Shown: positions 1 to 7,344 of the stretch, in pieces
Layout: the number at the start of each line of letters is the position of its first letter
How positions within the stretch are numbered: the stretch's first letter is position 1
DNA from: Sinohyriopsis cumingii
Lineage: Eukaryota; Mollusca; Bivalvia; Unionida; Unionidae
Assembly (NCBI GenBank): GCA_028554795.2
Contig: JAPYKE020000035.1
Span: forward strand, 248,001-312,000
Direction of reading: 5' to 3'
Length of the DNA stretch: 64,000 nucleotides
Notes under the pieces: model-generated
What the model saw: only the letters and a program-made list of their open reading frames with translations
Database searches by the model: none
Told to the model about the DNA's origin: nothing
Position numbers and translations under genes: made by a program

Positions 1-131
1 TTATATTAACTTTAAACTAAACTAATTTTATAGGTCATAAAACAGACTTTTGTTGTAGAAAACCAAATTTCAGCTACAGAATCCAGAAATAAAATATTTA
101 ACAAAAATTGCATTTTTTAGCGTACTGAGAT

Positions 132-137
132 ACTTAC
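132..137 (-). other. Splice-donor-like site (GTAAGT on the minus strand)
   Basis: The plus strand reads ACTTAC, so the minus strand reads GTAAGT, the strongest form of the 5' splice consensus, directly after ...GGCGGAGT. It lies downstream of the minus-strand open frame that starts at 404. It suggests this part of the unit could be a captured or decayed exon edge. A six-base match can occur by chance, and no acceptor or polypyrimidine tract could be paired with it confidently. Confidence 0.3.
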
Positions 138-173
138 ACTCCGCCGACTAGAAGTCTCGGCATCTAAAATTAA

Positions 174-193
174 CAATGTCTACAACGACATTG
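174..193. other. Hairpin CAATGTC / GACATTG formed only in haplotype-A units
   Basis: In A units (U1-U3, U5, U11, U13, U15-U18) r174-180 and r187-193 are perfect 7-base inverted arms around a 6-base loop. In B units (U4, U6-U10, U12, U14) r180, r182 and r188 differ together and the perfect stem drops to 5 bp. The same three-base change also decides where the overlapping minus-strand frame stops. Confidence 0.7.
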
Positions 194-404
194 AGACAGG
201 AGCGTCATGCTCAATCGTGATGATGTTATTACAGATACCGAGAAAATACAAGGACAAAGAAACCAGGACAGTAGCTGGAATCAAGTGACTAATATTTGTT
301 ATAAAAGTCCAATGTCCTATTATTTGAAATAAATGAGCACATGCGCCGAGGCTGGTTTTGGGTGAATTGCATGATGGCGGATGCACACCATCTTGTTTGG
401 TCAT
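180..404 (-). CDS. Unrecognised minus-strand open frame, short (74-codon) form
   Basis: The frame runs from an ATG at 404-402 to a TAG at 182-180. I do not recognise the product. Residues about 41-58 form one hydrophobic stretch that could be a membrane segment; the first 30 residues are Cys- and Pro-containing and nothing looks like a signal peptide. The short form occurs in U1, U2, U3, U5, U11, U13 and U15-U18. In U10 the ATG is lost by a C-to-T change, leaving only a downstream ATG. Residue 44 varies (Ala or Pro, base r275) and residue 49 varies (Ser or Phe, base r259). The lack of conserved start and stop argues against selection for a protein. It may be a decayed exon, given the donor-like site at 132-137. 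Confidence 0.2.
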   Translation of the reverse strand: MTKQDGVHPPSCNSPKTSLGACAHLFQIIGHWTFITNISHLIPATVLVSLSLYFLGICNNIITIEHDAPVSMSL

Positions 405-408
405 TGTG

Positions 409-428
409 CACTCAGCTCGCCCTGAGTG
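409..428. other. Short hairpin CACTCAG / CTGAGTG
   Basis: Two perfect 7-base inverted arms (409-415 and 422-428) enclose a 6-base loop CTCGCC. It lies just outside the ATG of the minus-strand frame and about 35 bp before the plus-strand 64-codon frame. I saw no change in it in any unit. No function can be assigned. Confidence 0.6.
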
Positions 429-461
429 GTATTTATTTGAACATTTGTTGTTCCACTAAGG

Positions 462-656
462 ATGCTGCTGTGTGTCTTATGTATTCCTCCATCTAAAGCT
501 TCTAGTCATATGCCGAGATGGGTGTATGTTTTACGGAAAGTTCCTTTTGTAGCTTTAGTTGATGAGACTAGTTTTCTTTATACTAACAGTATTCTTGCAT
601 ACAAGTGGGCGCACTACCGAGAGAATCAAACGACTTCTGCAAGTGTCTGGCTTTGA
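462..656 (+). CDS. Unrecognised 64-codon open frame
   Basis: ATG at 462, TGA at 654-656. The start is Cys- and Leu-rich (MLLCVLCIPP) and the rest is mixed, with no motif I recognise. The frame is intact in most units, with Ala or Thr at residue 46 (r597). In U12 and U14 codon 47 (TAC) is TAG, cutting it to 46 residues (stop ends at 40995 and 48339). A nonsense change that has itself been duplicated argues that no protein is maintained. An overlapping 60-codon frame at 559-741 is most likely a shadow. Confidence 0.15.
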   Translation: MLLCVLCIPPSKASSHMPRWVYVLRKVPFVALVDETSFLYTNSILAYKWAHYRENQTTSASVWL

Positions 657-924
657 CCGTCCCATTATCCCCTATTTACATCGACCTCAATACAACAGTA
701 TCTGTCAACTAAAGGTTCATAAATGCGCATACATTTTCTAATCACCTAATGACCGCACATAAGGAAACTCTAATAATTTTACACTTGCATGAGTTTTCTT
801 CCTGCACATTTGCATGATTCCTCAGTAGGTCTTTCTAAGCCGAATATTAGTACTTCACGCCATGCAATGCCAAACATGACCCCAACACCCAATACAATGA
901 ATTATTCGTAACTTAAATTAGTAA
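657..924. other. AT-rich stretch with nothing recognised
   Basis: I see no supported gene, RNA gene or mobile-element signature here. It is AT-rich with stops in all frames. U5 has its single-base insertion at the C run near r673, and r853 is C in all units except U12 and U14. Confidence 0.5.
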
Positions 925-1113
925 ACACTTATACCTCAAATCATCCCAAAAATTCACTATGTTAAGAAATTAGGGAGGGTCCATTTTACGAAGCTAATCG
1001 ATGCTATCAAAAAGGCTCGTGAATACTGTAGACTGATGTCTGTTAACAAAAACTGGTTGATTACTCGGCTTGAGAAATATCGTTCTTATATCGACTCCAT
1101 TAGCAACAAATAG
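925..1113 (+). CDS. Open frame of 62 codons without an upstream ATG; possible decayed exon
   Basis: The frame is open from just after a TAA at 922-924 to a TAG at 1111-1113. The only Met is well inside it (codon TCT-flanked ATG in the phrase CRLMSVNKNW). The translation from about residue 17 on is lysine-, arginine- and aromatic-rich and looks protein-like (for example LIDAIKKAREYC and LEKYRSYIDS). An AG at 969-970 (AAATTAG) just before GGAGGGTCC could serve as a splice acceptor. I do not recognise a family. U1 differs from later units at r936 and r947; from r960 to the stop I saw no variation. It could be an exon fragment captured into the satellite or a chance open frame. Confidence 0.2.
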   Translation, partial: TLIPQIIPKIHYVKKLGRVHFTKLIDAIKKAREYCRLMSVNKNWLITRLEKYRSYIDSISNK

Positions 1114-1335
1114 TCACTAAAATCCAGCAAAGTTATAAACGGAGACAGAACTGCAAATAGCGCACATCCTAGGTTGATTACAGTATTTTGCTTATATGGA
1201 AAGTATTTAAAATTAAATGTGGTCGATATTTAAAGTGTTCGATATTACAGCACTTTCAATATCAGAAGACATTGCGTATTTTGAATATAACACAAAAGAA
1301 CTATGATCGAGCATATAATAACTTAAAGGTATTAA
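1114..1335. other. AT-rich stretch with nothing recognised
   Basis: No gene or element signature is visible. It contains a short imperfect direct repeat around GTCGATATTTAAAG and TTCGATATTACAG (about 1222-1250). No unit-to-unit variation was noticed in this stretch. Confidence 0.5.
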
Positions 1336-1458
1336 ATGTGTTTAGTTTTCTTGTTTAAATTACTTGCTAAAAATATGAAGGCTACTTCATTAAAAGCATA
1401 TCAACTTGAATTACTTGTAGAATGTTCTGACATGCTGTACATAGTTTTCAAATGGTGA
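1336..1458 (+). CDS. Unrecognised 40-codon small open frame ending at a splice-donor-like site
   Basis: ATG at 1336 and TGA at 1456-1458. The start is hydrophobic (MCLVFLFKLLAKN) and a second in-frame ATG follows at residue 14. The stop codon lies inside GTGAGT at 1455-1460, preceded by AAATG, which is a good 5' splice consensus; if spliced there the frame would leave before the stop. Substitutions in the array are Ala to Asp at residue 11 (U9, 30744) and Tyr to His at residue 35 (U5-U9, r1438). No family is recognised, and the feature could be chance. Confidence 0.15.
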   Translation: MCLVFLFKLLAKNMKATSLKAYQLELLVECSDMLYIVFKW

Positions 1459-1460
1459 GT
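1455..1460 (+). other. Splice-donor-like site GTGAGT
   Basis: AAATG|GTGAGT matches the eukaryotic 5' splice consensus closely. It is unchanged in all 18 units. It is the best plus-strand splice signal I noticed, but nothing shows that the array is transcribed. Confidence 0.3.
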
Positions 1461-1648
1461 ATATTGCCAAAGTACTGAAGCAAAAATCTAATATGGCGTA
1501 TATATTTGACAAAGGTGAAGTCTTTGTTACATATCATTTGCTTTAGGTTGAATGCAGTTGAGTGCCAGTCCTCAGACAGATGCAGCGAGGTATCACTCCA
1601 AATACAAGACCTATCCTAAAGAAGCCGAGATCGCGAGACTCGGGGTAG

Positions 1649-1674
1649 TGTAGCCGAGAGAGCATTCCGCTACA
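1649..1674 (+). mobile_element. LTR-tail-like segment with TGTAGC / GCTACA ends
   Basis: LTRs of Ty3/gypsy elements begin with TG and end with CA within a short inverted repeat. Here TGTAGC (1649-1654) and GCTACA (1669-1674) are perfect inverted copies, and GCTACA sits three bases before a primer-binding-site-like sequence, where the 5' LTR should end. The 26 bp between them is far too short for an LTR, so either the LTR has been internally deleted or only GCTACA is genuine and TGTAGC is chance. Base composition changes from AT-rich to GC-richer near 1550, so the LTR remnant may extend further left. U8 has A at r1640 just outside. Confidence 0.4.
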
Positions 1675-1677
1675 AAT

Positions 1678-1695
1678 TGGCGACAGCGGTGGGAT
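1678..1695 (+). mobile_element. Primer-binding-site-like sequence of the Ty3/gypsy remnant
   Basis: The sequence TGGCGACAGCGGTGGGAT begins with TGG, complementary to a tRNA CCA end, and its GTGGGAT end resembles binding sites complementary to leucine tRNA. It is directly after the LTR-like end and about 60 bp before the first gag ATG at 1758, the normal order LTR, PBS, gag. The exact tRNA cannot be decided from this alone. I saw no variation in it among units. Confidence 0.5.
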
Positions 1696-1757
1696 AGGTC
1701 GAGGGAGTAGAAGACAAAATCAAGATGGTTTACTGAGGGTGAAAATTAGGCACAAGG

Positions 1758-2771
1758 ATGCTTACTCCCGAAACGGAGGTGAAGACAGCAATTCTTTTCG
1801 AAGATGAATTAGGCGCTTAACGAAGGAAAGCGAAGATTTGGAGAAACGACTAACTGCGAGGATAGGGACTATTGATAGGAGTGCTGAGACGACCAGGAAG
1901 GAAGGGGTATCGTCGAGAGAAAGAACCACCTTTAGACGACACATTCACTTTAGTGGACATGCGATGTCGGCACCCTCGGATTCACCGAAGATCAAGAAGA
2001 TAGCCGTTACCACAGCGACAAGGGATGCTGTATATGTAGCTTTCACAGACAGATCGAAGTCTGAAAGCAAGCGAGCCGTCTCAGAAGTAAGCGGTGCGGC
2101 GACTGATCTTCCGCACAGAACCTTGAAGAGGCTAGTCGTTACACCGATGTCGTACGACGAGACGACACCCTTGATGGATTTTATGATTCACTTCGAGATG
2201 TGTTCAACCCTAAATTCTTGGACATAGGAAGAAATTGATCTGTATTTAGGGGGTTTTACTTAGAGGTCAAGCACAGCAATTGTTGGCAGTGCCTAAAAAT
2301 AAGCCGTAGGCTGGATTAGTTGATGATTTGAAACAGAGATTCGCACCCCCGAACCAGACCGAGTTATACAGAGTTCAGCTAAGGAGTAGGATTCGCAAGA
2401 ACGGAGAATCCTTGCCAGAGCTTGCGCAGGCTATACGGCGGCTTGCAACATTAACCTAACAAGAGGTGAGTTTACTTTCAGTCGACACGCTCGCGAAAGA
2501 ACAGTTCATTGATGCCCTAGACGATTCTGACATGGCTTAAAGGTACAACAAGCGAGACCCGTTACGATTAACGATGTGGTACAGATAGCTGTCGAATTAG
2601 AGGCGTTCGCTAGAGCTGAGCTAAAACGACAGGGAGGGAAAAGGTACATCCGTGGTGTGTCGGCACAGGAAGAGGAACAAGGGCCAGCGATCAGAGAACT
2701 GAGAGCAAATGATGGAGCTGACGAGATTGGTTGCTGAACTTAGGACTGAAGTAAGGAGTACCAAGCGATGG
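1758..2771 (+). pseudogene. gag: Broken Ty3/gypsy-type gag (U1 copy)
   Basis: Gag is the structural capsid protein of LTR retrotransposons. The reading is split over several frames: 1758-1820 (20 codons, ATG, then TAA); 1808-2227, open but with no ATG near its beginning (the longest ATG-less run starts from a TTG at 1838), ending in TAG; 2228-2309, several stops and a frame change; 2310-2459 and 2460-2540, one frame interrupted by TAA at 2457 and TAA at 2538; 2540-2737, a new frame ending in TGA; and 2709-2867, the original frame again. Family evidence is the capsid signature order: DFMIHFEMCSTLNSW near 2180-2220, then LKQRFAPP, ELYRVQLRSRIR, GESLPELAQAIRRL (about 2403-2444), QFIDALDD (about 2502-2525), VVQIAVELEAFARAEL (about 2576-2624) and a Leu/Arg/Glu-rich tail MELTRLVAELRTEV. 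No CCHC zinc knuckle, protease, reverse transcriptase, RNase H or integrase follows; similarity stops near 2771. It is a dead 5' fragment of an element. Confidence 0.85.
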
Positions 2772-3672
2772 AAATTACGTGATTTACACGACGTCCTTTA
2801 CTGTGATATATCCTCCAAATATCCGACTGCCTCTGAGTATATCATATACAGATGCAAATTGTCATAATTTAAACATTTTAAAATATTTTTCATTACATTT
2901 TCACTTATACTACACTAAAACGTAGCACAAATTTACACTGGGTAAGTTTCAACATATAATAGTTTTGTTTTATATGATGTGCTATGGTGCAGTTAATTCT
3001 GGTCTGACCGTAGGTCAATTGATATTTGAACTAAAATTACACACTTAATAGGCTGGATCGAGTGGCACGCACCCTTGCTATTAATGGTACCAAATGATGT
3101 TTAAATTAATAATGGACGCTAGCCTCTGCGTTTGAAAAATGTCATGAGAATACTTTTAGGTTTATGGCAGGGTCATTATATTGGTATTCAGTTGCTTTTG
3201 GTCGCAGTGAACTATTTCTGCTGCGCTGACTGCTAACATTTAAAAAGTATGCATAGGCAGAATAGATAAGACAGCAATCCATACGAGTTTCATTATTCCA
3301 AAGCATTATACATTATCTTGTGACCGGAAAAGTAGTTAAATTGCTAAAATATGTCGCCTCACTGTATACAATTTTGTTGAACTGCATCATTTTGGTATCA
3401 TTTCTGTGAAGTTCATGGATCTGAGTTTCTAGTTACACTTAACACTAACTCGTGTACTCATAGTCTGTAGCGTAAATGGGACAGATAGCCCAAGCATGTT
3501 TGGCTAAAGTGGAACATATAGAATGAGCCTACTCCATAATATCTACAATGATTAATGCTTATTGGTTTGATTCTGAAAATATTGTGAACGATTTCTTGGA
3601 CAAAGAACGAGTTCACCAAATTTTTCAGTATCATATCAATAACAGAATAACATTTTATTATATAGTCCGAAA
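2772..3672. other. AT-rich stretch after the gag remnant; no gene supported
   Basis: After the Gag similarity fades, the sequence becomes AT-rich with many stops in every frame. A frame left over from the gag tail stays open to 2867 by chance. On the minus strand, r3106-3306 is open only in U17 (66 codons, 61859-62059) because the r3142 change removes a TGA; in all other units it is interrupted. No RNA gene, LTR or polypurine tract is recognised. Variation: r3078 (U3), r3096 (U11, U13), r3142 (U17), r3218 (U10, U12), r3488 (U1, U2) and r3630 (U4). Confidence 0.5.
3005..3017. other. Inverted repeat TGACC-GTA-GGTCA
   Basis: Two perfect 5-base arms around three bases. GGTCA and TGACC are the core half-sites recognised by nuclear receptors, here in everted order. 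It is the same in all units. With only 10 defined bases it may be chance, and no regulatory role is shown. Confidence 0.3.
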
Positions 3673-6600
3673 TTATATTAACTTTAAACTAAACTAATTT
3701 TATAGGTCATAAAACAGACTTTTGTTGTAGAAAACCAAATTTCAGCTACAGAATCCAGAAATAAAATATTTAACAAAAATTGCATTTTTTAGCGTACTGA
3801 GATACTTACACTCCGCCGACTAGAAGTCTCGGCATCTAAAATTAACAATGTCTACAACGACATTGAGACAGGAGCGTCATGCTCAATCGTGATGATGTTA
3901 TTACAGATACCGAGAAAATACAAGGACAAAGAAACCAGGACAGTAGCTGGAATCAAGTGACTAATATTTGTTATAAAAGTCCAATGTCCTATTATTTGAA
4001 ATAAATGAGCACATGCGCCGAGGCTGGTTTTGGGTGAATTGCATGATGGCGGATGCACACCATCTTGTTTGGTCATTGTGCACTCAGCTCGCCCTGAGTG
4101 GTATTTATTTGAACATTTGTTGTTCCACTAAGGATGCTGCTGTGTGTCTTATGTATTCCTCCATCTAAAGCTTCTAGTCATATGCCGAGATGGGTGTATG
4201 TTTTACGGAAAGTTCCTTTTGTAGCTTTAGTTGATGAGACTAGTTTTCTTTATACTAACAGTATTCTTGCATACAAGTGGGCGCACTACCGAGAGAATCA
4301 AACGACTTCTGCAAGTGTCTGGCTTTGACCGTCCCATTATCCCCTATTTACATCGACCTCAATACAACAGTATCTGTCAACTAAAGGTTCATAAATGCGC
4401 ATACATTTTCTAATCACCTAATGACCGCACATAAGGAAACTCTAATAATTTTACACTTGCATGAGTTTTCTTCCTGCACATTTGCATGATTCCTCAGTAG
4501 GTCTTTCTAAGCCGAATATTAGTACTTCACGCCATGCAATGCCAAACATGACCCCAACACCCAATACAATGAATTATTCGTAACTTAAATTAGTAAACAC
4601 TTATACCTAAAATCATCCAAAAAATTCACTATGTTAAGAAATTAGGGAGGGTCCATTTTACGAAGCTAATCGATGCTATCAAAAAGGCTCGTGAATACTG
4701 TAGACTGATGTCTGTTAACAAAAACTGGTTGATTACTCGGCTTGAGAAATATCGTTCTTATATCGACTCCATTAGCAACAAATAGTCACTAAAATCCAGC
4801 AAAGTTATAAACGGAGACAGAACTGCAAATAGCGCACATCCTAGGTTGATTACAGTATTTTGCTTATATGGAAAGTATTTAAAATTAAATGTGGTCGATA
4901 TTTAAAGTGTTCGATATTACAGCACTTTCAATATCAGAAGACATTGCGTATTTTGAATATAACACAAAAGAACTATGATCGAGCATATAATAACTTAAAG
5001 GTATTAAATGTGTTTAGTTTTCTTGTTTAAATTACTTGCTAAAAATATGAAGGCTACTTCATTAAAAGCATATCAACTTGAATTACTTGTAGAATGTTCT
5101 GACATGCTGTACATAGTTTTCAAATGGTGAGTATATTGCCAAAGTACTGAAGCAAAAATCTAATATGGCGTATATATTTGACAAAGGTGAAGTCTTTGTT
5201 GCATATCATTTGCTTTAGGTTGAATGCAGTTGAGTGCCAGTCCTCAGACAGATGCAGCGAGGTATCACTCCAAATACAAGACCTATCCTAAAGAAGCCGA
5301 GATCGCGAGACTCGGGGTAGTGTAGCCGAGAGAGCATTCCGCTACAAATTGGCGACAGCGGTGGGATAGGTCGAGGGAGTAGAAGACAAAATCAAGATGG
5401 TTTACTGAGGGTGAAAATTAGGCACAAGGATGCTTACTCCCGAAACGGAGGTGAAGACAGCAATTCTTTTCGAAGATGAATTAGGCGCTTAACGAAGGAA
5501 AGCGAAGATTTGGAGAAACGACTAACTGCGAGGATAGGGACTATTGATAGGAGTGCTGAGACGACCAGGAAGGAAGGGGTATCGTCGAGAGAAAGAACCA
5601 CCTTTAGACGACACATTCACTTTAGTGGACATGCGATGTCGGCACCCTCGGATTCACCGAAGATCAAGAAGATAGCCGTTACCACAGCGACAAGGGATGC
5701 TGTATATGTAGCTTTCACAGACAGATCGAAGTCTGAAAGCAAGCGAGCCGTCTCAGAAGTAAGCGGTGCGGCGACTGATCTTCCGCACAGAACCTTGAAG
5801 AGGCTAGTCGTTACACCGATGTCGTACGACGAGACGACACCCTTGATGGATTTTATGATTCACTTCGAGATGTGTTCAACCCTAAATTCTTGGACATAGG
5901 AAGAAATTGATCTGTATTTAGGGGGTTTTACTTAGAGGTCAAGCACAGCAATTGTTGGCAGTGCCTAAAAATAAGCCGTAGGCTGGATTAGTTGATGATT
6001 TGAAACAGAGATTCGCACCCCCGAACCAGACCGAGTTATACAGAGTTCAGCTAAGGAGTAGGATTCGCAAGAACGGAGAATCCTTGCCAGAGCTTGCGCA
6101 GGCTATACGGCGGCTTGCAACATTAACCTAACAAGAGGTGAGTTTACTTTCAGTCGACACGCTCGCGAAAGAACAGTTCATTGATGCCCTAGACGATTCT
6201 GACATGGCTTAAAGGTACAACAAGCGAGACCCGTTACGATTAACGATGTGGTACAGATAGCTGTCGAATTAGAGGCGTTCGCTAGAGCTGAGCTAAAACG
6301 ACAGGGAGGGAAAAGGTACATCCGTGGTGTGTCGGCACAGGAAGAGGAACAAGGGCCAGCGATCAGAGAACTGAGAGCAAATGATGGAGCTGACGAGATT
6401 GGTTGCTGAACTTAGGACTGAAGTAAGGAGTACCAAGCGATGGAAATTACGTGATTTACACGACGTCCTTTACTGTGATATATCCTCCAAATATCCGACT
6501 GCCTCTGAGTATATCATATACAGATGCAAATTGTCATAATTTAAACATTTTAAAATATTTTTCATTACATTTTCACTTATACTACACTAAAACGTAGCAC

Positions 6601-7344
6601 AAATTTACACTGGGTAAGTTTCAACATATAATAGTTTTGTTTTATATGATGTGCTATGGTGCAGTTAATTCTGGTCTGACCGTAGGTCAATTGATATTTG
6701 AACTAAAATTACACACTTAATAGGCTGGATCGAGTGGCACGCACCCTTGCTATTAATGGTACCAAATGATGTTTAAATTAATAATGGACGCTAGCCTCTG
6801 CGTTTGAAAAATGTCATGAGAATACTTTTAGGTTTATGGCAGGGTCATTATATTGGTATTCAGTTGCTTTTGGTCGCAGTGAACTATTTCTGCTGCGCTG
6901 ACTGCTAACATTTAAAAAGTATGCATAGGCAGAATAGATAAGACAGCAATCCATACGAGTTTCATTATTCCAAAGCATTATACATTATCTTGTGACCGGA
7001 AAAGTAGTTAAATTGCTAAAATATGTCGCCTCACTGTATACAATTTTGTTGAACTGCATCATTTTGGTATCATTTCTGTGAAGTTCATGGATCTGAGTTT
7101 CTAGTTACACTTAACACTAACTCGTGTACTCATAGTCTGTAGCGTAAATGGGACAGATAGCCCAAGCATGTTTGGCTAAAGTGGAACATATAGAATGAGC
7201 CTACTCCATAATATCTACAATGATTAATGCTTATTGGTTTGATTCTGAAAATATTGTGAACGATTTCTTGGACAAAGAACGAGTTCACCAAATTTTTCAG
7301 TATCATATCAATAACAGAATAACATTTTATTATATAGTCCGAAA
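3673..7344 (+). repeat. Array unit U2
   Basis: Haplotype A. It shares G at r259 and G at r3488 with U1 but has A at r936, A at r947 and G at r1529 like all later units. I found no private variant. Confidence 0.97.
5430..6443 (+). pseudogene. gag: Broken Ty3/gypsy-type gag (U2 copy)
   Basis: Same frame breaks and stops as in U1, with no difference found inside the gag remnant. Confidence 0.85.

Larger units (their letters stand above)
1..3672 (+). repeat. Array unit U1 (reference copy; phase arbitrary)
   Basis: This is the most divergent unit. Private bases are C at 936, C at 947 and A at 1529. It carries the A form of the r180-188 haplotype (C, A, A at r180, r182, r188), G at r259, C at r275, T at r444, G at r597, C at r658, T at r1438, C at r2163 and G at r3488. 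The unit boundary is only where the window happens to begin; the biological junction of the monomer is not defined. Confidence 0.97.

Noticed and set aside
88-93. AATAAA polyadenylation signal
   Set aside because: A single hexamer in AT-rich DNA with no gene upstream on the plus strand; expected by chance.
559-741. 60-codon plus-strand frame overlapping the 64-codon frame
   Set aside because: Overlaps another weak frame in a different phase, no recognisable motif, and is amino-acid-changing at r602 and r658; probably chance.
1040-1075. Hammerhead-ribozyme core, which some animal satellites carry (CTGATG at about 1033)
   Set aside because: The core needs CTGANGA followed by GAAAC; here CTGATG is followed by T and no GAAAC is placed to form stem III. 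No ribozyme supported.
1762-1944. 60-codon minus-strand frame opposite the gag
   Set aside because: It lies antisense to the gag remnant and has no recognisable motif; a shadow frame that repeats only because the unit repeats.
1838-2227. 129-codon open frame as a stand-alone gene, repeated in all full units
   Set aside because: It begins with TTG, not ATG, which is unlikely in a eukaryote, and its C-terminal part is the front of the Gag capsid motif, cut off by TAG. It is a piece of the gag pseudogene.
2709-2867. Continuation of gag into a zinc knuckle or protease
   Set aside because: The frame is open to 2867 but the translation after about 2771 has no CCHC pattern or protease motif and becomes AT-rich satellite sequence.
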